From contig JBDRRS010000018.1 of assembly GCA_043825615.1 (NCBI GenBank), positions 32,227-96,226 of the forward strand: a DNA stretch of 64,000 nucleotides, written 5' to 3'. The position numbers were made by a program, and so were the translations under genes. Below, piece after piece: positions 26,094 to 38,700 of the stretch. The notes beneath the pieces are model-generated. The model was not told the origin of the DNA. It was given only the letters and a program-made list of their open reading frames with translations, and ran no database searches. Position 1 is the stretch's first letter; each line of letters begins with the position of its first letter. Source of the stretch: JBDRMV01 sp043825615 (GTDB lineage: Bacteria > CG03).

Positions 26094-27008
26094 ATGAAAT
26101 CAAAAAACTTATTTCCCCTCGTAAGGGAATATGCCCGTTGCGTTAGCGCCTTAAAGCTCACCGGCATTCTCACGCTTCTTCCGAAATCAGAAAGTATGGG
26201 GGTGATTGGAATTGACGGAAAAGAGTATCCGATACCAACCCAGGAACAGGTTGTAGAACTATTTGCTCATAATAGAGAGCTTACAGGCAGAAAAGTTCCG
26301 CAGGGGTTTGATAGTTTAGAGCTAACACCCATGGCAATACCGGCCTCCCTTCTTATTGACCGAATGAAAGCAGCTATTATTAATCACGCGAGAGAAGGAA
26401 AAATTTATCAAACCAGACGTTCTCCTTCGGAGCCTTTAATACCTGTTCGGGTCAATAAAGAAAAACAGGTCTGGATATGGGATACCTTAAGACAGGCAAT
26501 AGATACAGACGAGCTTGTATATTTTCCTCAAGAATATTCAATCAATCATCGGGGACAGACCAAAGTAGAAGTAATCAATAATGGACGTATTTGCGCCGTT
26601 GCAGGCTGGTCGGTGGGCTTGGTCGAAAGTTTCCCCATTATGTCTCAACAAGGACGAGGAAAGACATTAGGATGCAGAAGGCAATTAGAAATAGGCTCTT
26701 CTCCTAATGAATACTTACACACATTGCAGTCGGAAGCTTATCAAGGAGAAACAGGAAAAACACTTGAAGATTTTATTACAAAGTTTCTTACGCGCCTGGA
26801 AACAACCAATGAAGTAAGTAATGACGTGCGTGATAACAATGCCTTATGGTGTCTTGGCCAATATATAAAAATAAAATATGCGGAGCTTGTGCCGACCGGC
26901 CGCTGGTTTCGAGACGTCGGGCGTGCTCGCTTGGATATGCACCGTACCGGTAACAGGCTTTGCACTATGAGTTGGGGCGGGTCTTCCACGGTGAGACTTG
27001 GCACTTAA
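26094..27008 (+). CDS. hypothetical protein, unknown family
   Basis: The 304-residue soluble protein has no signal peptide or TM. Readable segments include GVIGIDGKEYPIPTQEQVVE near the N-terminus, LFAHNRELTGRKVPQGFDSL, a central VWIWDTLRQAIDTDELVYFP and a C-terminal WFRDVGRARLDMHRTGNRLC. I do not recognise any domain. RBS is AGAAGGA. It is followed by 378 bases without a gene. Codon use differs from both the upstream esterase and the host genes (more ATA, AGA), so it may have a separate origin. Confidence 0.5.
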   Translation: MKSKNLFPLVREYARCVSALKLTGILTLLPKSESMGVIGIDGKEYPIPTQEQVVELFAHNRELTGRKVPQGFDSLELTPMAIPASLLIDRMKAAIINHAREGKIYQTRRSPSEPLIPVRVNKEKQVWIWDTLRQAIDTDELVYFPQEYSINHRGQTKVEVINNGRICAVAGWSVGLVESFPIMSQQGRGKTLGCRRQLEIGSSPNEYLHTLQSEAYQGETGKTLEDFITKFLTRLETTNEVSNDVRDNNALWCLGQYIKIKYAELVPTGRWFRDVGRARLDMHRTGNRLCTMSWGGSSTVRLGT

Positions 27009-27318
27009 GTTTTATCCTTTCTTCATCTTTTGTCTTCCCCGTTTTCAATTAGTGATGGGGTAAATAGTCGAGTGAGCCGCGAAAACTTATTTCGCCTTCT
27101 CGCCAGCCTGCGGATTTTCGACGATATGTAAACAAAAAGATTCAGAGTCCATATATCGAAGAGCAAAAATCTCTGGACAAAACGATTGGATGAATATGGC
27201 GACGAATATTTTTTTGGGAGTAAACAGACAGATAAGAAAAACAAGGCGGACGTCGCCGCCGGTAAGGCATGTTCGTTAGCAGAAAGTTCATTTTTCAATT
27301 TATTTTTTTAAAAAATAT
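27009..27318 (+). other. gene-poor stretch with possible gene remnant
   Basis: No intact gene is seen. A frame from about 27130 to 27305 (containing LDEYGDEYFFGSKQTDKKN) looks protein-like in composition but has no start, so it may be the 3' remnant of a lost gene. No tRNA, terminator or repeat was recognised. Confidence 0.3.
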
Positions 27319-27346
27319 TTGCAAAAGACGGGCAAAGTGATATAAT
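27319..27346 (+). promoter_or_regulatory. sigma-70 promoter for the PLP-enzyme gene
   Basis: TTGCAA (27319-27324), 16-base spacer, TATAAT (27341-27346). Predicted start near 27353 leaves a ~33-base leader that contains AAGGAGG before ATG 27387. Confidence 0.7.
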
Positions 27347-27386
27347 ACGGCAATGTTTGGCGCTGGATGATTTGAAGGAGGCGTAA

Positions 27387-28856
27387 ATGGCGAAGGACAA
27401 AAAGAAGGTTCTGGAAAACACAATTAAACGGTGCAGGGAAAAAAACATAATTATACCGACATTTGAACAACTGTATAATCCGGAGAAGGTGCCGCAGGGG
27501 ATAAAAGACGAACTTAAAGATATAGGTCTTTGGGATCTTCATCCACGGAATCTTTTCAGGATCACATGGAAGAATGAGCCTGTAAGCCACGGCGGCAAAT
27601 TCGGCAGCGTGAATTATATGGAGCTTCCCAGGGAAATAACGGGCGTTAAGGCAAGGATATTTGTGCTTATAGGAAAATTTTTTCCGACCGGCGCGCATAA
27701 AGTGGGCGCTTGTTTCGGTCCTCTTGTGACTAGGCTGATTACGGGGGAATTTGATCCCACCACACAGAAAGCCGTGTGGCCCTCAACCGGAAACTATTGT
27801 CGCGGCGGAGCTTACGATTCATATTTGCTTGACGTTCCCGCGGTGGCCATTCTGCCTGAAGGGATGTCGAAGGAAAGATTTGAGTGGCTGAAAACCGTGG
27901 GCAGCGAAATTTTCGCTACCCCCGGCGTGGAAAGTAATGTTAAGGAGATATATGACAAATGCCATGAGCTGAAAGCCGAAAGGGGGGACGGAATTGTCAT
28001 ACTTAACCAGTTTGAAGATATGACTAATATGATGTGGCACTATGCCGTAACGGGCAGGGCGATGGAAGAGGTTTTCCAAAAGGAGAAGAAGGGTTCGCAA
28101 AGGTTTGCCGCCCTGTTTCTTACTCAGGGTTCTGCAGGGACTCTCGGAAGCGCGGAATACGCAAGAGAAAAACACCCGGCGGTCAAAGTGGGCGCCGGCG
28201 AGGCGCTGGAATGCCCGACTCTGCTTTATAACGGTTTCGGCGGACACAGGATAGAGGGTATAGGCGACAAGCATGTGCCCTGGATACACAACTTGAAGAA
28301 TATGGATGTGGTTGCGGCTATTGAAGATGAGAAATGTATGAGGATGATAAGGCTTTTCAACGAGCCGTCGGGCAGGAAATATTTGAAGAAAAGAGGCGTA
28401 TCCGCTGAAATCTTAGCCAGGCTTGACCTTCTTGGAATTTCCTCTGTAGCCAATATTATCGGGGCTGTAAAAATGGCGAAGTATTATGAAATGAACGAAA
28501 ACGATATTGTATTTACCGTCGCGACTGACTCAATGGAACTCTACGGCTCCAGAATTAAGGAACTCAGGGAAGCGCGCGGCGAATACAGCGATGTTGACGC
28601 GGCGAGGGATTACGAAACCTGCCTTCAGGAAATAGATACCGAATACCTGATGGAACTTACATACAGAGACAAAAAGAGAATGCACAACCTCAAATACTTT
28701 ACATGGATTGAGCAGCAGGGCAAGGAAGTTGATGACCTGAACGCCCAGTGGTATGACGAGAACTGGTGGACTGACCGTCTGCATGTAACCGGGAAATGGG
28801 ACAAACTCATAACTGAATTCAACGAAAAAACGGGTTTGCTGAAAAAATATAAGTAG
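27387..28856 (+). CDS. TrpB-like fold-II PLP-dependent enzyme
   Basis: The 489-residue protein has the tryptophan-synthase-beta-like fold. The probable Schiff-base Lys is in FFPTGAHKVGACFGPL, the substrate loop is STGNYCRGGAYDSYLL, and the phosphate loop is TQGSAGTLGSAEYA instead of the usual GGGSN. It is longer than TrpB (~400) and lacks a trpA neighbour, so tryptophan synthesis is unlikely. It lies 1.1 kb before a YgeY-type hydrolase, and YgeY loci elsewhere contain a PLP lyase for diaminopropionate; this protein is not closely like that lyase. Function: PLP lyase or synthase of unknown substrate. RBS AAGGAGG with good spacing. Confidence 0.75.
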   Translation: MAKDKKKVLENTIKRCREKNIIIPTFEQLYNPEKVPQGIKDELKDIGLWDLHPRNLFRITWKNEPVSHGGKFGSVNYMELPREITGVKARIFVLIGKFFPTGAHKVGACFGPLVTRLITGEFDPTTQKAVWPSTGNYCRGGAYDSYLLDVPAVAILPEGMSKERFEWLKTVGSEIFATPGVESNVKEIYDKCHELKAERGDGIVILNQFEDMTNMMWHYAVTGRAMEEVFQKEKKGSQRFAALFLTQGSAGTLGSAEYAREKHPAVKVGAGEALECPTLLYNGFGGHRIEGIGDKHVPWIHNLKNMDVVAAIEDEKCMRMIRLFNEPSGRKYLKKRGVSAEILARLDLLGISSVANIIGAVKMAKYYEMNENDIVFTVATDSMELYGSRIKELREARGEYSDVDAARDYETCLQEIDTEYLMELTYRDKKRMHNLKYFTWIEQQGKEVDDLNAQWYDENWWTDRLHVTGKWDKLITEFNEKTGLLKKYK

Positions 28857-28948
28857 GCGCAAATTCCTGTCTGTCCACAGGACGTCCCTGTGCGAAGCCT
28901 CTCTTTAGGGATTAGGGACTGCCGACAGGCAGGCGATTCGTGTTTAAA

Positions 28949-28966
28949 GCACGGTTAAAACCGTGC
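28949..28966. repeat. perfect 8+8 palindrome
   Basis: GCACGGTT-AA-AACCGTGC lies in the 160-base gap after the PLP-enzyme gene. Probably a hairpin or part of a composite interspersed repeat. Confidence 0.5.
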
Positions 28967-28980
28967 CTGCAAAATAGAGC

Positions 28981-29000
28981 GGCCACGCCATGGCGTGGCC
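28981..29000. repeat. perfect 20-bp palindrome GGCCACGCCATGGCGTGGCC
   Basis: It lies just upstream of the HhH gene and contains an ATG (28995) in frame with it. No T-run follows, so it is not an obvious terminator. Confidence 0.55.
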
Positions 29001-29018
29001 TTGCGAAAAAACCGGGAA

Positions 29019-29942
29019 ATGTATAAAGAAGGCATAAACTTAAATACCGTTGCTGTAGAAGAACTTAAAACCCTGCCGGGTATAGGAGACAATTTATCAA
29101 GGAGCATAATTTTACACCGCGAACTCAAAAGCGAATTCGTAAATCCGGAGGAATTCAAAAGTATTGTTCCCGAAAAAGTTTATTCCGGTATCGCGCAGGA
29201 CCGCAATATTTATACCGTTTCTCCGTATGTTTGGAAAACCCGCATAACGAGCATTCCCAGGCAGCTGTATGGGTCCGACCTGGAAATTTATTTTTATAAA
29301 AATGAAGCCGCCGTTATCTGCTATAAAAAGCAGATATATTTAATCGGCTTTTCCAGCGACGTAAATTTCCGCAAGAAAATAGAGGAGATTTTAGTCAAAT
29401 CCGGTTTCTTTCACACTGTAAGAAAAATTTTTGGCTGGAGAGTCCCCGTAAAAGCGCTGATACTCACAGGGATTCCCGACATCGGGGAACTTGACGTTTT
29501 TCTTTCGCGCTTTGAAGTCGAAAAAATCTTTTGCAAAGGAATGGACGAAATCCTGAGTTCCGGCAGTTCCTACGGGAACGTTTCCGGAAAGATTTTGGAT
29601 GGGAAAGTAAAGAATTTCCTGCCGCCTTCAAAAATTTCCGAAGATTTTTTCGTGATATTCCCGGTGTATCCGGAAAAGTCAAACAATCCACTGGCCTTTG
29701 CGCTTGTCGTTCAATTCGGTGAGGTTTCGGCGCTGTTTATGTATAATATGAGCGTCGGCGACCAGAAAGCTCTGCTCCAGTCAAGAAATTCGTTCAGAAT
29801 AAAGAACGTTAGAATTATCGTCCCGTACGCAGTCGACCCGATACCGGTTCTGAAGGATTTCTGCGGAAATCCGGTTTTGATTCAGAACCCTCCGGTAAAG
29901 TCGGTTACAAGCGACGGCAATCTGATATATGTCGGCAAATAG
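29019..29942 (+). CDS. helix-hairpin-helix protein with degenerate ComEC-like metallo-beta-lactamase domain
   Basis: ATG 29019 (after CCGGGAA) avoids translating the palindrome that an ATG at 28995 would include. Residues ~3-32 are a ComEA-type HhH (GINLNTVAVEELKTLPGIGD). The C-terminal half follows the order of the ComEC beta-lactamase domain: LILTGIPDIGELDVFLSRF where ComEC has its DVDHVGG region, then NNPLAFALVVQFGEVSALFM, then NVRIIVPYAVDPIPVLKDF where the HHG motif would be. The metal-binding His/Asp residues are missing, so hydrolysis is unlikely. Possible DNA-uptake or DNA-binding role (inference). Its 3' end overlaps the next gene by 14 bases. Confidence 0.6.
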   Translation: MYKEGINLNTVAVEELKTLPGIGDNLSRSIILHRELKSEFVNPEEFKSIVPEKVYSGIAQDRNIYTVSPYVWKTRITSIPRQLYGSDLEIYFYKNEAAVICYKKQIYLIGFSSDVNFRKKIEEILVKSGFFHTVRKIFGWRVPVKALILTGIPDIGELDVFLSRFEVEKIFCKGMDEILSSGSSYGNVSGKILDGKVKNFLPPSKISEDFFVIFPVYPEKSNNPLAFALVVQFGEVSALFMYNMSVGDQKALLQSRNSFRIKNVRIIVPYAVDPIPVLKDFCGNPVLIQNPPVKSVTSDGNLIYVGK

Positions 29943-31008
29943 CGGGGTCCTGGAAAAACTTCTCGCCGAACTTATTTCCATAAAGACATACCGCAGAAAT
30001 CCGGAGATTGTAAATTTTCTGAAAAAGGCGTTGAAAGATAACGGCTGGAAAAATGTCCAGGCATCGGGCGGGAATGTCTGGGGAAGTATCGGCACAGGCA
30101 AAATAAAAATTGTTTACGACATACATTCCGATACGATCCGGGCAGGAAGCCCGGCGTGGAAGACCGACCCGTTCAAGGCGGTTGTAAAGAGCGGGAGAAT
30201 TTACGGCAGGGGAGCCGTCGACGACAAGGGCCCTCTTGCCGCGGCGATTTTCGCCGGGAATTTTATCAAGCCCGACGCAGGTTATAAAGTTTACCTGCTT
30301 GCCTCCGACAGGGAGGAGATTGCCGAGGGCTACGGCTGCCGAATTTTCCTTGAAAAAGAAAAGATAAAACCCGATTACGCGGTCATATCGGAGCCGTCCG
30401 GCCTGAAACTTGCCGTCGGTCAGAGAGGAAGAACGGAATTTTACCTAAATGCGGCGGGAATACCGGCGCACGGTTCAACCCCGGAAAAAGGGAAAAATGC
30501 CGTTTATATCATAAACGAAGCCGTGAATAAAATAAAAAAAATTAAATTCAAAAGAGTTCCGCCGTTTTCAAATACGATTGTGACACCGACGGTGCTGAGT
30601 TCTCAGGGCGACGGAATAAACGCTCTTCCCTCTTCGTGCGGTCTTTATCTTGACGTGAGAATAAACCACAAAGACCGGGCGGCGGATATAAGGAAAAAGA
30701 TATTGAAAACCATACCTCCGGGAATCAGTGTAAAAACCGGAAGAGTGTGCAAGGCGTGGCTTTTAAAAGACAGGGTTTTGCTGAAAGCGTCCCGTCAGGC
30801 GTACAAAAAAGTTTTCGGTTCCGCTCCGGAGCCGTATTACTGGGGATTCTGCACGAACGGTTCCGAATACGTAAAGTATGGAATACCTGTTGTCGGTTTC
30901 GGCCCCGGCGACCCCGGTATGGCGCACAGGGACAACGAAATGATAAAATTCAGCGACGTTGAAAAAGCCGTGAAATTTTTTACGGCATTACCGAATTATT
31001 TATGTTAA
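29929..31008 (+). CDS. YgeY-like M20 family metallohydrolase
   Basis: Binuclear zinc site residues are visible: VYDIHSDTIRAG (His, Asp), GRIYGRGAVDDKGPLA (Asp), ASDREEIAEG (catalytic Glu-Glu) and ISEPSGLKLAVGQRGR. The segment GIPAHGSTPEKGKNAVY and the C-terminal CTNGSEYVKYGIPVVGFGPG with MAHRDNE match the YgeY branch of the ArgE/DapE family. YgeY accompanies SsnA and selenium-linked purine-use genes in other bacteria. Length (359 residues) is normal. It begins inside the preceding gene and ends inside the next, so the three are coupled. Confidence 0.8.
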   Translation: MSANSGVLEKLLAELISIKTYRRNPEIVNFLKKALKDNGWKNVQASGGNVWGSIGTGKIKIVYDIHSDTIRAGSPAWKTDPFKAVVKSGRIYGRGAVDDKGPLAAAIFAGNFIKPDAGYKVYLLASDREEIAEGYGCRIFLEKEKIKPDYAVISEPSGLKLAVGQRGRTEFYLNAAGIPAHGSTPEKGKNAVYIINEAVNKIKKIKFKRVPPFSNTIVTPTVLSSQGDGINALPSSCGLYLDVRINHKDRAADIRKKILKTIPPGISVKTGRVCKAWLLKDRVLLKASRQAYKKVFGSAPEPYYWGFCTNGSEYVKYGIPVVGFGPGDPGMAHRDNEMIKFSDVEKAVKFFTALPNYLC

Positions 31009-32036
31009 GGAATTTTTTTTTTACGGGTTTATTTTTTACACTTTACACTTCGCACTTAACGGCTTTGGAGCCGCGTTATATTGCCGAACTTCCCAACATT
31101 CACGAATACGACCTGTTCGCAAACAACGGATGGGACGGGAACTGGTATGCCGGTTACGACCACGCGTGGATTCAGAAACTGCGTGCCGTTCCCGAAAGAG
31201 ATGATTATAAGAAAGCGTTGATAGGCGTTAAGCTCGGCCGGGCGAAAACGAAAAAGCAGATTGACAAAAAATTGTCGCAGCAGATTAACGATGCGGAGAA
31301 AAAACTGGCTTTGGCCGCCGGCGATGAGAAAAAAAAGTTACTTTCCGGGATTGAGAATCTGAAAAAAAAGAAAGAACTTTCAAACAGCATAAAGTTTTAC
31401 GTGGCGCTGTCGGACGACTCGGATTTTTCGGATGATAAAAAATATTTTCTTGCGGAAAATTCAGAGATACCGCTTGACGGCGACTGGGAGGAAGCGATAA
31501 ACAACATAGGGTGCAGCCGCTGGTTCTGGGCGGAGGTCCCCGTTGATAAAATTTCGAAGGAAAGAGAAAATTACATTGCGGTCTGGTCAGATAACCCGCT
31601 TCTGGACGGCGCCCTTTTCGCGCCGGTAATTGCAGCCGGATGGTCGGACTCGGATGGGAAGGACTCTTTTCTGGTGACGGAGACCGCAGGGAAACCGCCG
31701 GAAGGGATTGAAAAAAGTATAAGTTTTTTTGCCCCGGCGCTCTGCGTAAAACTTGTTCCGGAAAACGATTTTAAGGTCTCGGTTTCCATAAAGGAATTGA
31801 AAATTGAAAAAAAGACAGCCCGTATTTTGATAAACGTTGAAGGCGAAATCGCAAGAATTCACGCAAAGTTATTCAGGGAGAAGGATGAAATACCGGCGGG
31901 CTACGGGATTACGGAACCGCCGTACGCCATAACCGTAAGTGACCTGGAAAAAGGGGAATACCGTCTCCGCCTCGTGGCGGAAGACCGCTTCGGCAACAGG
32001 GGAGAATCCGGAACAAAAACGTTTACGGTTGAATAA
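31002..32036 (+). CDS. secreted hypothetical protein
   Basis: A signal peptide (MLRNFFFTGLFFTLYTSHLTA) is followed by a region rich in Trp/Asp (YDLFANNGWDGNWYAGYDHA). A Lys-rich helical stretch at ~80-125 comes next, then beta-rich sequence and a C-terminal Ig-like strand set ending RFGNRGESGTKTFTVE. The first part could be a carbohydrate-binding or DOMON-like module, but no family is certain. It starts within the last codons of the M20 gene. Confidence 0.5.
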   Translation: MLRNFFFTGLFFTLYTSHLTALEPRYIAELPNIHEYDLFANNGWDGNWYAGYDHAWIQKLRAVPERDDYKKALIGVKLGRAKTKKQIDKKLSQQINDAEKKLALAAGDEKKKLLSGIENLKKKKELSNSIKFYVALSDDSDFSDDKKYFLAENSEIPLDGDWEEAINNIGCSRWFWAEVPVDKISKERENYIAVWSDNPLLDGALFAPVIAAGWSDSDGKDSFLVTETAGKPPEGIEKSISFFAPALCVKLVPENDFKVSVSIKELKIEKKTARILINVEGEIARIHAKLFREKDEIPAGYGITEPPYAITVSDLEKGEYRLRLVAEDRFGNRGESGTKTFTVE

Positions 32037-32100
32037 GAGAGTGGTTGCGGCAAGTCGACCACGAATTATAGGCGAGAGGATAAGTGTAAAGGAGGGTAAC

Positions 32101-32241
32101 ATGGAAGGGATTTTAGTGGACCAGATTCAGGTAATCAGCGCTCTTGTGCTGGTTAATGTTATTTTGAACTCGGTTGTTTTGATTATCTGTATTTTCACTT
32201 TTGCGAAAGTCCGCCTGGTAAGAAAATTTATGGACAAATAG
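32101..32241 (+). CDS. small single-TM membrane protein (46 aa)
   Basis: ATG 32101 has an excellent RBS (AAAGGAGGG, 5-base gap). The product has one TM helix (about residues 11-33, LVLVNVILNSVVLIICIFTF) and a basic tail (AKVRLVRKFMDK), giving N-out/C-in topology. A longer frame from 31939 is an out-of-frame read of the preceding gene and is rejected. Function unknown. Confidence 0.65.
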   Translation: MEGILVDQIQVISALVLVNVILNSVVLIICIFTFAKVRLVRKFMDK

Positions 32242-32272
32242 GGGACGGTGCTTTACAATATGACATAATGCG

Positions 32273-32310
32273 GAGCAAATTTTGCTCTTACCTGCCTACT
32301 GCAGGCGGGT
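32273..32310. repeat. two small hairpins in intergenic region
   Basis: GAGCAAA-T-TTTGCTC (32273-32287) is a perfect hairpin; TACCTGCCTACTGCAGGCGGGT follows as an imperfect one (one mismatch) to about 32311. They may act as a terminator after the 46-residue gene or belong to an interspersed repeat. Confidence 0.4.
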
Positions 32311-32373
32311 AATCGGTGGTTTATCTTTTTTGAAAATGTGATTGCAGAGTTTATTCTGCGGAAGGAGGCGTTT

Positions 32374-33249
32374 GTGAAAAGATTTTTGGCTTTTGGTTTT
32401 GCGGTTTTATTTGTCTGCGGTTCTGCTTTCGGGCAGAGTTTGAAACTGGGCCTCGGTTTGAATTATTTCAGCGCGGATGAATGGTATAATGAAAAAGGAG
32501 TTGTAGAGAGTTTAGGGCAAACAGATACTGAAATGAGAATTCCGCTCAGCATTTCATATCTTCCAACGGATCAATTAACAATCGGCATTCTGATTCCGGT
32601 TGTTTCCAGAAGTTATGATTATGTTGACCCTTCGTATATTGACGTGAGCGACTCAGGCATAGGGGATATTGAAATCGGCGGCGCGTACAAATTGGTTGAA
32701 GAGACCGATTCGGCTCCGGCGTTATCCTGCAGTTTGTCTTTTATTCTTCCGACAGGAAAAACTTGGCTTCAAGACAAATTGGCTGATGACGAAATCAACC
32801 TTGGAGGGCCGATGTCCAACTCAGGGCTTGTCTATATGGGGAATAACAGCGTTGACATTGGAATAAACGTTTTTAAAAATATTTATCCTATTATTATCAG
32901 TGCTAACCTCGGGTATTTGATGACCATGGAGACAAAAGCAAAGGAATATTACGACTATAAATGGAACTGGGGTGATTCAATCAAGTACGGTATTTCTGCC
33001 GAGTATACACTGGCGGACATTGTACCTTCTCTTTCAATTGAAGGAGTATCAACGGGGAAGTATGAAGTAGAAGGGATAGAGGAACCGGACTCTGAAACAT
33101 CCATCTTGAAAGTAATTCCCGGAATCAAGGCAGAAATTGGCGAAGGCATGAACTTGAACGGGGGTATTGTGATTCCTGTTTCGGGAAAATATGTATATAA
33201 AGGAATTACAGTATCAGTCGGTTTTTCATACTTGTTTGACCTTTTATAA
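32374..33249 (+). CDS. outer-membrane beta-barrel transporter-like protein
   Basis: GTG 32374 is the start: AAGGAGG lies 5 bases upstream and a signal peptide follows (KRFLAFGFAVLFVCGSAFGQ). A GTG at 32338 would put the RBS inside the gene. The mature protein has regular amphipathic strands and a phenol-degradation-meta-transporter-like pattern (ISYLPTDQLTIGILIPVVSR; GIGDIEIGGAYKLV; CSLSFILPTGKTW). Substrate unknown. Monocistronic, ending before the rRNA promoter. Confidence 0.65.
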   Translation: MKRFLAFGFAVLFVCGSAFGQSLKLGLGLNYFSADEWYNEKGVVESLGQTDTEMRIPLSISYLPTDQLTIGILIPVVSRSYDYVDPSYIDVSDSGIGDIEIGGAYKLVEETDSAPALSCSLSFILPTGKTWLQDKLADDEINLGGPMSNSGLVYMGNNSVDIGINVFKNIYPIIISANLGYLMTMETKAKEYYDYKWNWGDSIKYGISAEYTLADIVPSLSIEGVSTGKYEVEGIEEPDSETSILKVIPGIKAEIGEGMNLNGGIVIPVSGKYVYKGITVSVGFSYLFDLL

Positions 33250-33321
33250 ATAAAGAGAAAAAGCAGGGCAGTACCTTTTGCCGTAATTTCTCCGACGGGG
33301 GCTCGACGGGGATTTTGCCTC

Positions 33322-33350
33322 TTGACAGGTTTTAGACATTGTTATATAGT
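33322..33350 (+). promoter_or_regulatory. rRNA operon promoter
   Basis: TTGACA (33322-33327), 17-base spacer, TATAGT (33345-33350), upstream of 16S. The start would be near 33357, so the leader carries a boxA. Confidence 0.75.
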
Positions 33351-33388
33351 TATGTGCAGGTTCGAAAATAAATCATTTCGGACGTAAC

Positions 33389-33401
33389 AGTTCTTTGAAA
33401 T
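33389..33401 (+). promoter_or_regulatory. boxA antitermination element in 16S leader
   Basis: AGTTCTTTGAAAT is very close to the bacterial boxA (Bacillus type TGTTCTTTGAAAA) bound by NusB-NusE for rRNA antitermination. An identical core recurs before 23S at 35269. Confidence 0.7.
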
Positions 33402-34945
<1,544 letters not shown>

Positions 34946-35043
34946 AAAACCTGAAGCATGACGTTGCTTCGGAGTGCTGGAGTGAGCATTAACCCTCCGC
35001 TCGCTCGTAAGGAGCAGTACAAATAGTGCGGAAACGCACGAGC

Positions 35044-35117
35044 GGGCCTTTAGCTCAGTTGGTTAGAGCGCTGTGCTGATAACGCAGAGGTGCGTGGTTC
35101 GATTCCACGAAGGCCCA
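35044..35117 (+). tRNA. tRNA-Ile (GAT)
   Basis: Acceptor arms GGGCCTT and AAGGCCC pair perfectly. The D-arm is TAGCTCAGTTGGTTAGAGC, the anticodon loop CTGATAA and the T-arm GTGGTTCGATTCCAC. Standard position in the 16S-23S spacer. Confidence 0.97.
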
Positions 35118-35120
35118 TAC

Positions 35121-35193
35121 GGGGATGTAGTTCAGTTGGGAGAACGCCTGCTTTGCAAGCAGGAGGTCGCCGGTTCGACCCCGGCCATCTCCA
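35121..35193 (+). tRNA. tRNA-Ala (TGC)
   Basis: Acceptor GGGGATG with CATCTCC, anticodon loop TTTGCAA, T-arm GCCGGTTCGACCCCGGC. Follows tRNA-Ile after three bases. Confidence 0.97.
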
Positions 35194-35268
35194 TAAATTT
35201 TCGGAAGAAGATTTATGGGATGACGGATAAAGTCGTTTTGGCACCCAACGGGCAGTCTTCGGATAAAC

Positions 35269-35281
35269 AGTTCTTTGAAAT
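35269..35281 (+). promoter_or_regulatory. boxA antitermination element in 16S-23S spacer
   Basis: AGTTCTTTGAAAT repeats the leader boxA, placed to recharge antitermination before 23S. Confidence 0.65.
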
Positions 35282-35334
35282 GAATCTTTTGCGGAATAGA
35301 GTTTTATTCCGGGCAAAAAGAGGACGTTAGTCGA

Positions 35335-35350
35335 GCAAGATTGAATATAC
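35335..35350 (+). other. 5' arm of 23S processing stem
   Basis: GCAAGATTGAATATAC pairs with GTATTATTCAATCTTGC at 38536-38552, bracketing 23S. This is the expected RNase III substrate. Confidence 0.6.
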
Positions 35351-38535
<3,185 letters not shown>

Positions 38536-38567
38536 GTATTATTCAATCTTGCTTTAAAAAAGAAATT

Positions 38568-38678
38568 TGTGGTGACTATAGCGAAGGGGCAACACCCGTT
38601 CCCATTCCGAACACGGCAGTTAAGACCTTCAGCGCCGATGGTACTTTGTTTTCAAGGGAGAGTAGGACGTCGCCACAT
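38568..38678 (+). rRNA. rrf: 5S ribosomal RNA
   Basis: The terminal stem TGTGGTGAC / GTCGCCACA brackets the conserved CCCATTCCGAACACGGCAGT core. A run of eight T directly after the 3' end probably serves as the operon terminator. Ends estimated. Confidence 0.95.
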
Positions 38679-38700
38679 TTTTTTTTACCCTTAAAATGGG

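Noticed and set aside
27120..27305. Possible gene fragment in the gap before the PLP enzyme
   Set aside because: A protein-like frame exists but has no start codon and no recognisable family; listed only as a possible remnant.
28949..29000. Riboswitch or T-box upstream of the HhH gene
   Set aside because: Only simple palindromes are present; no conserved riboswitch core recognised.
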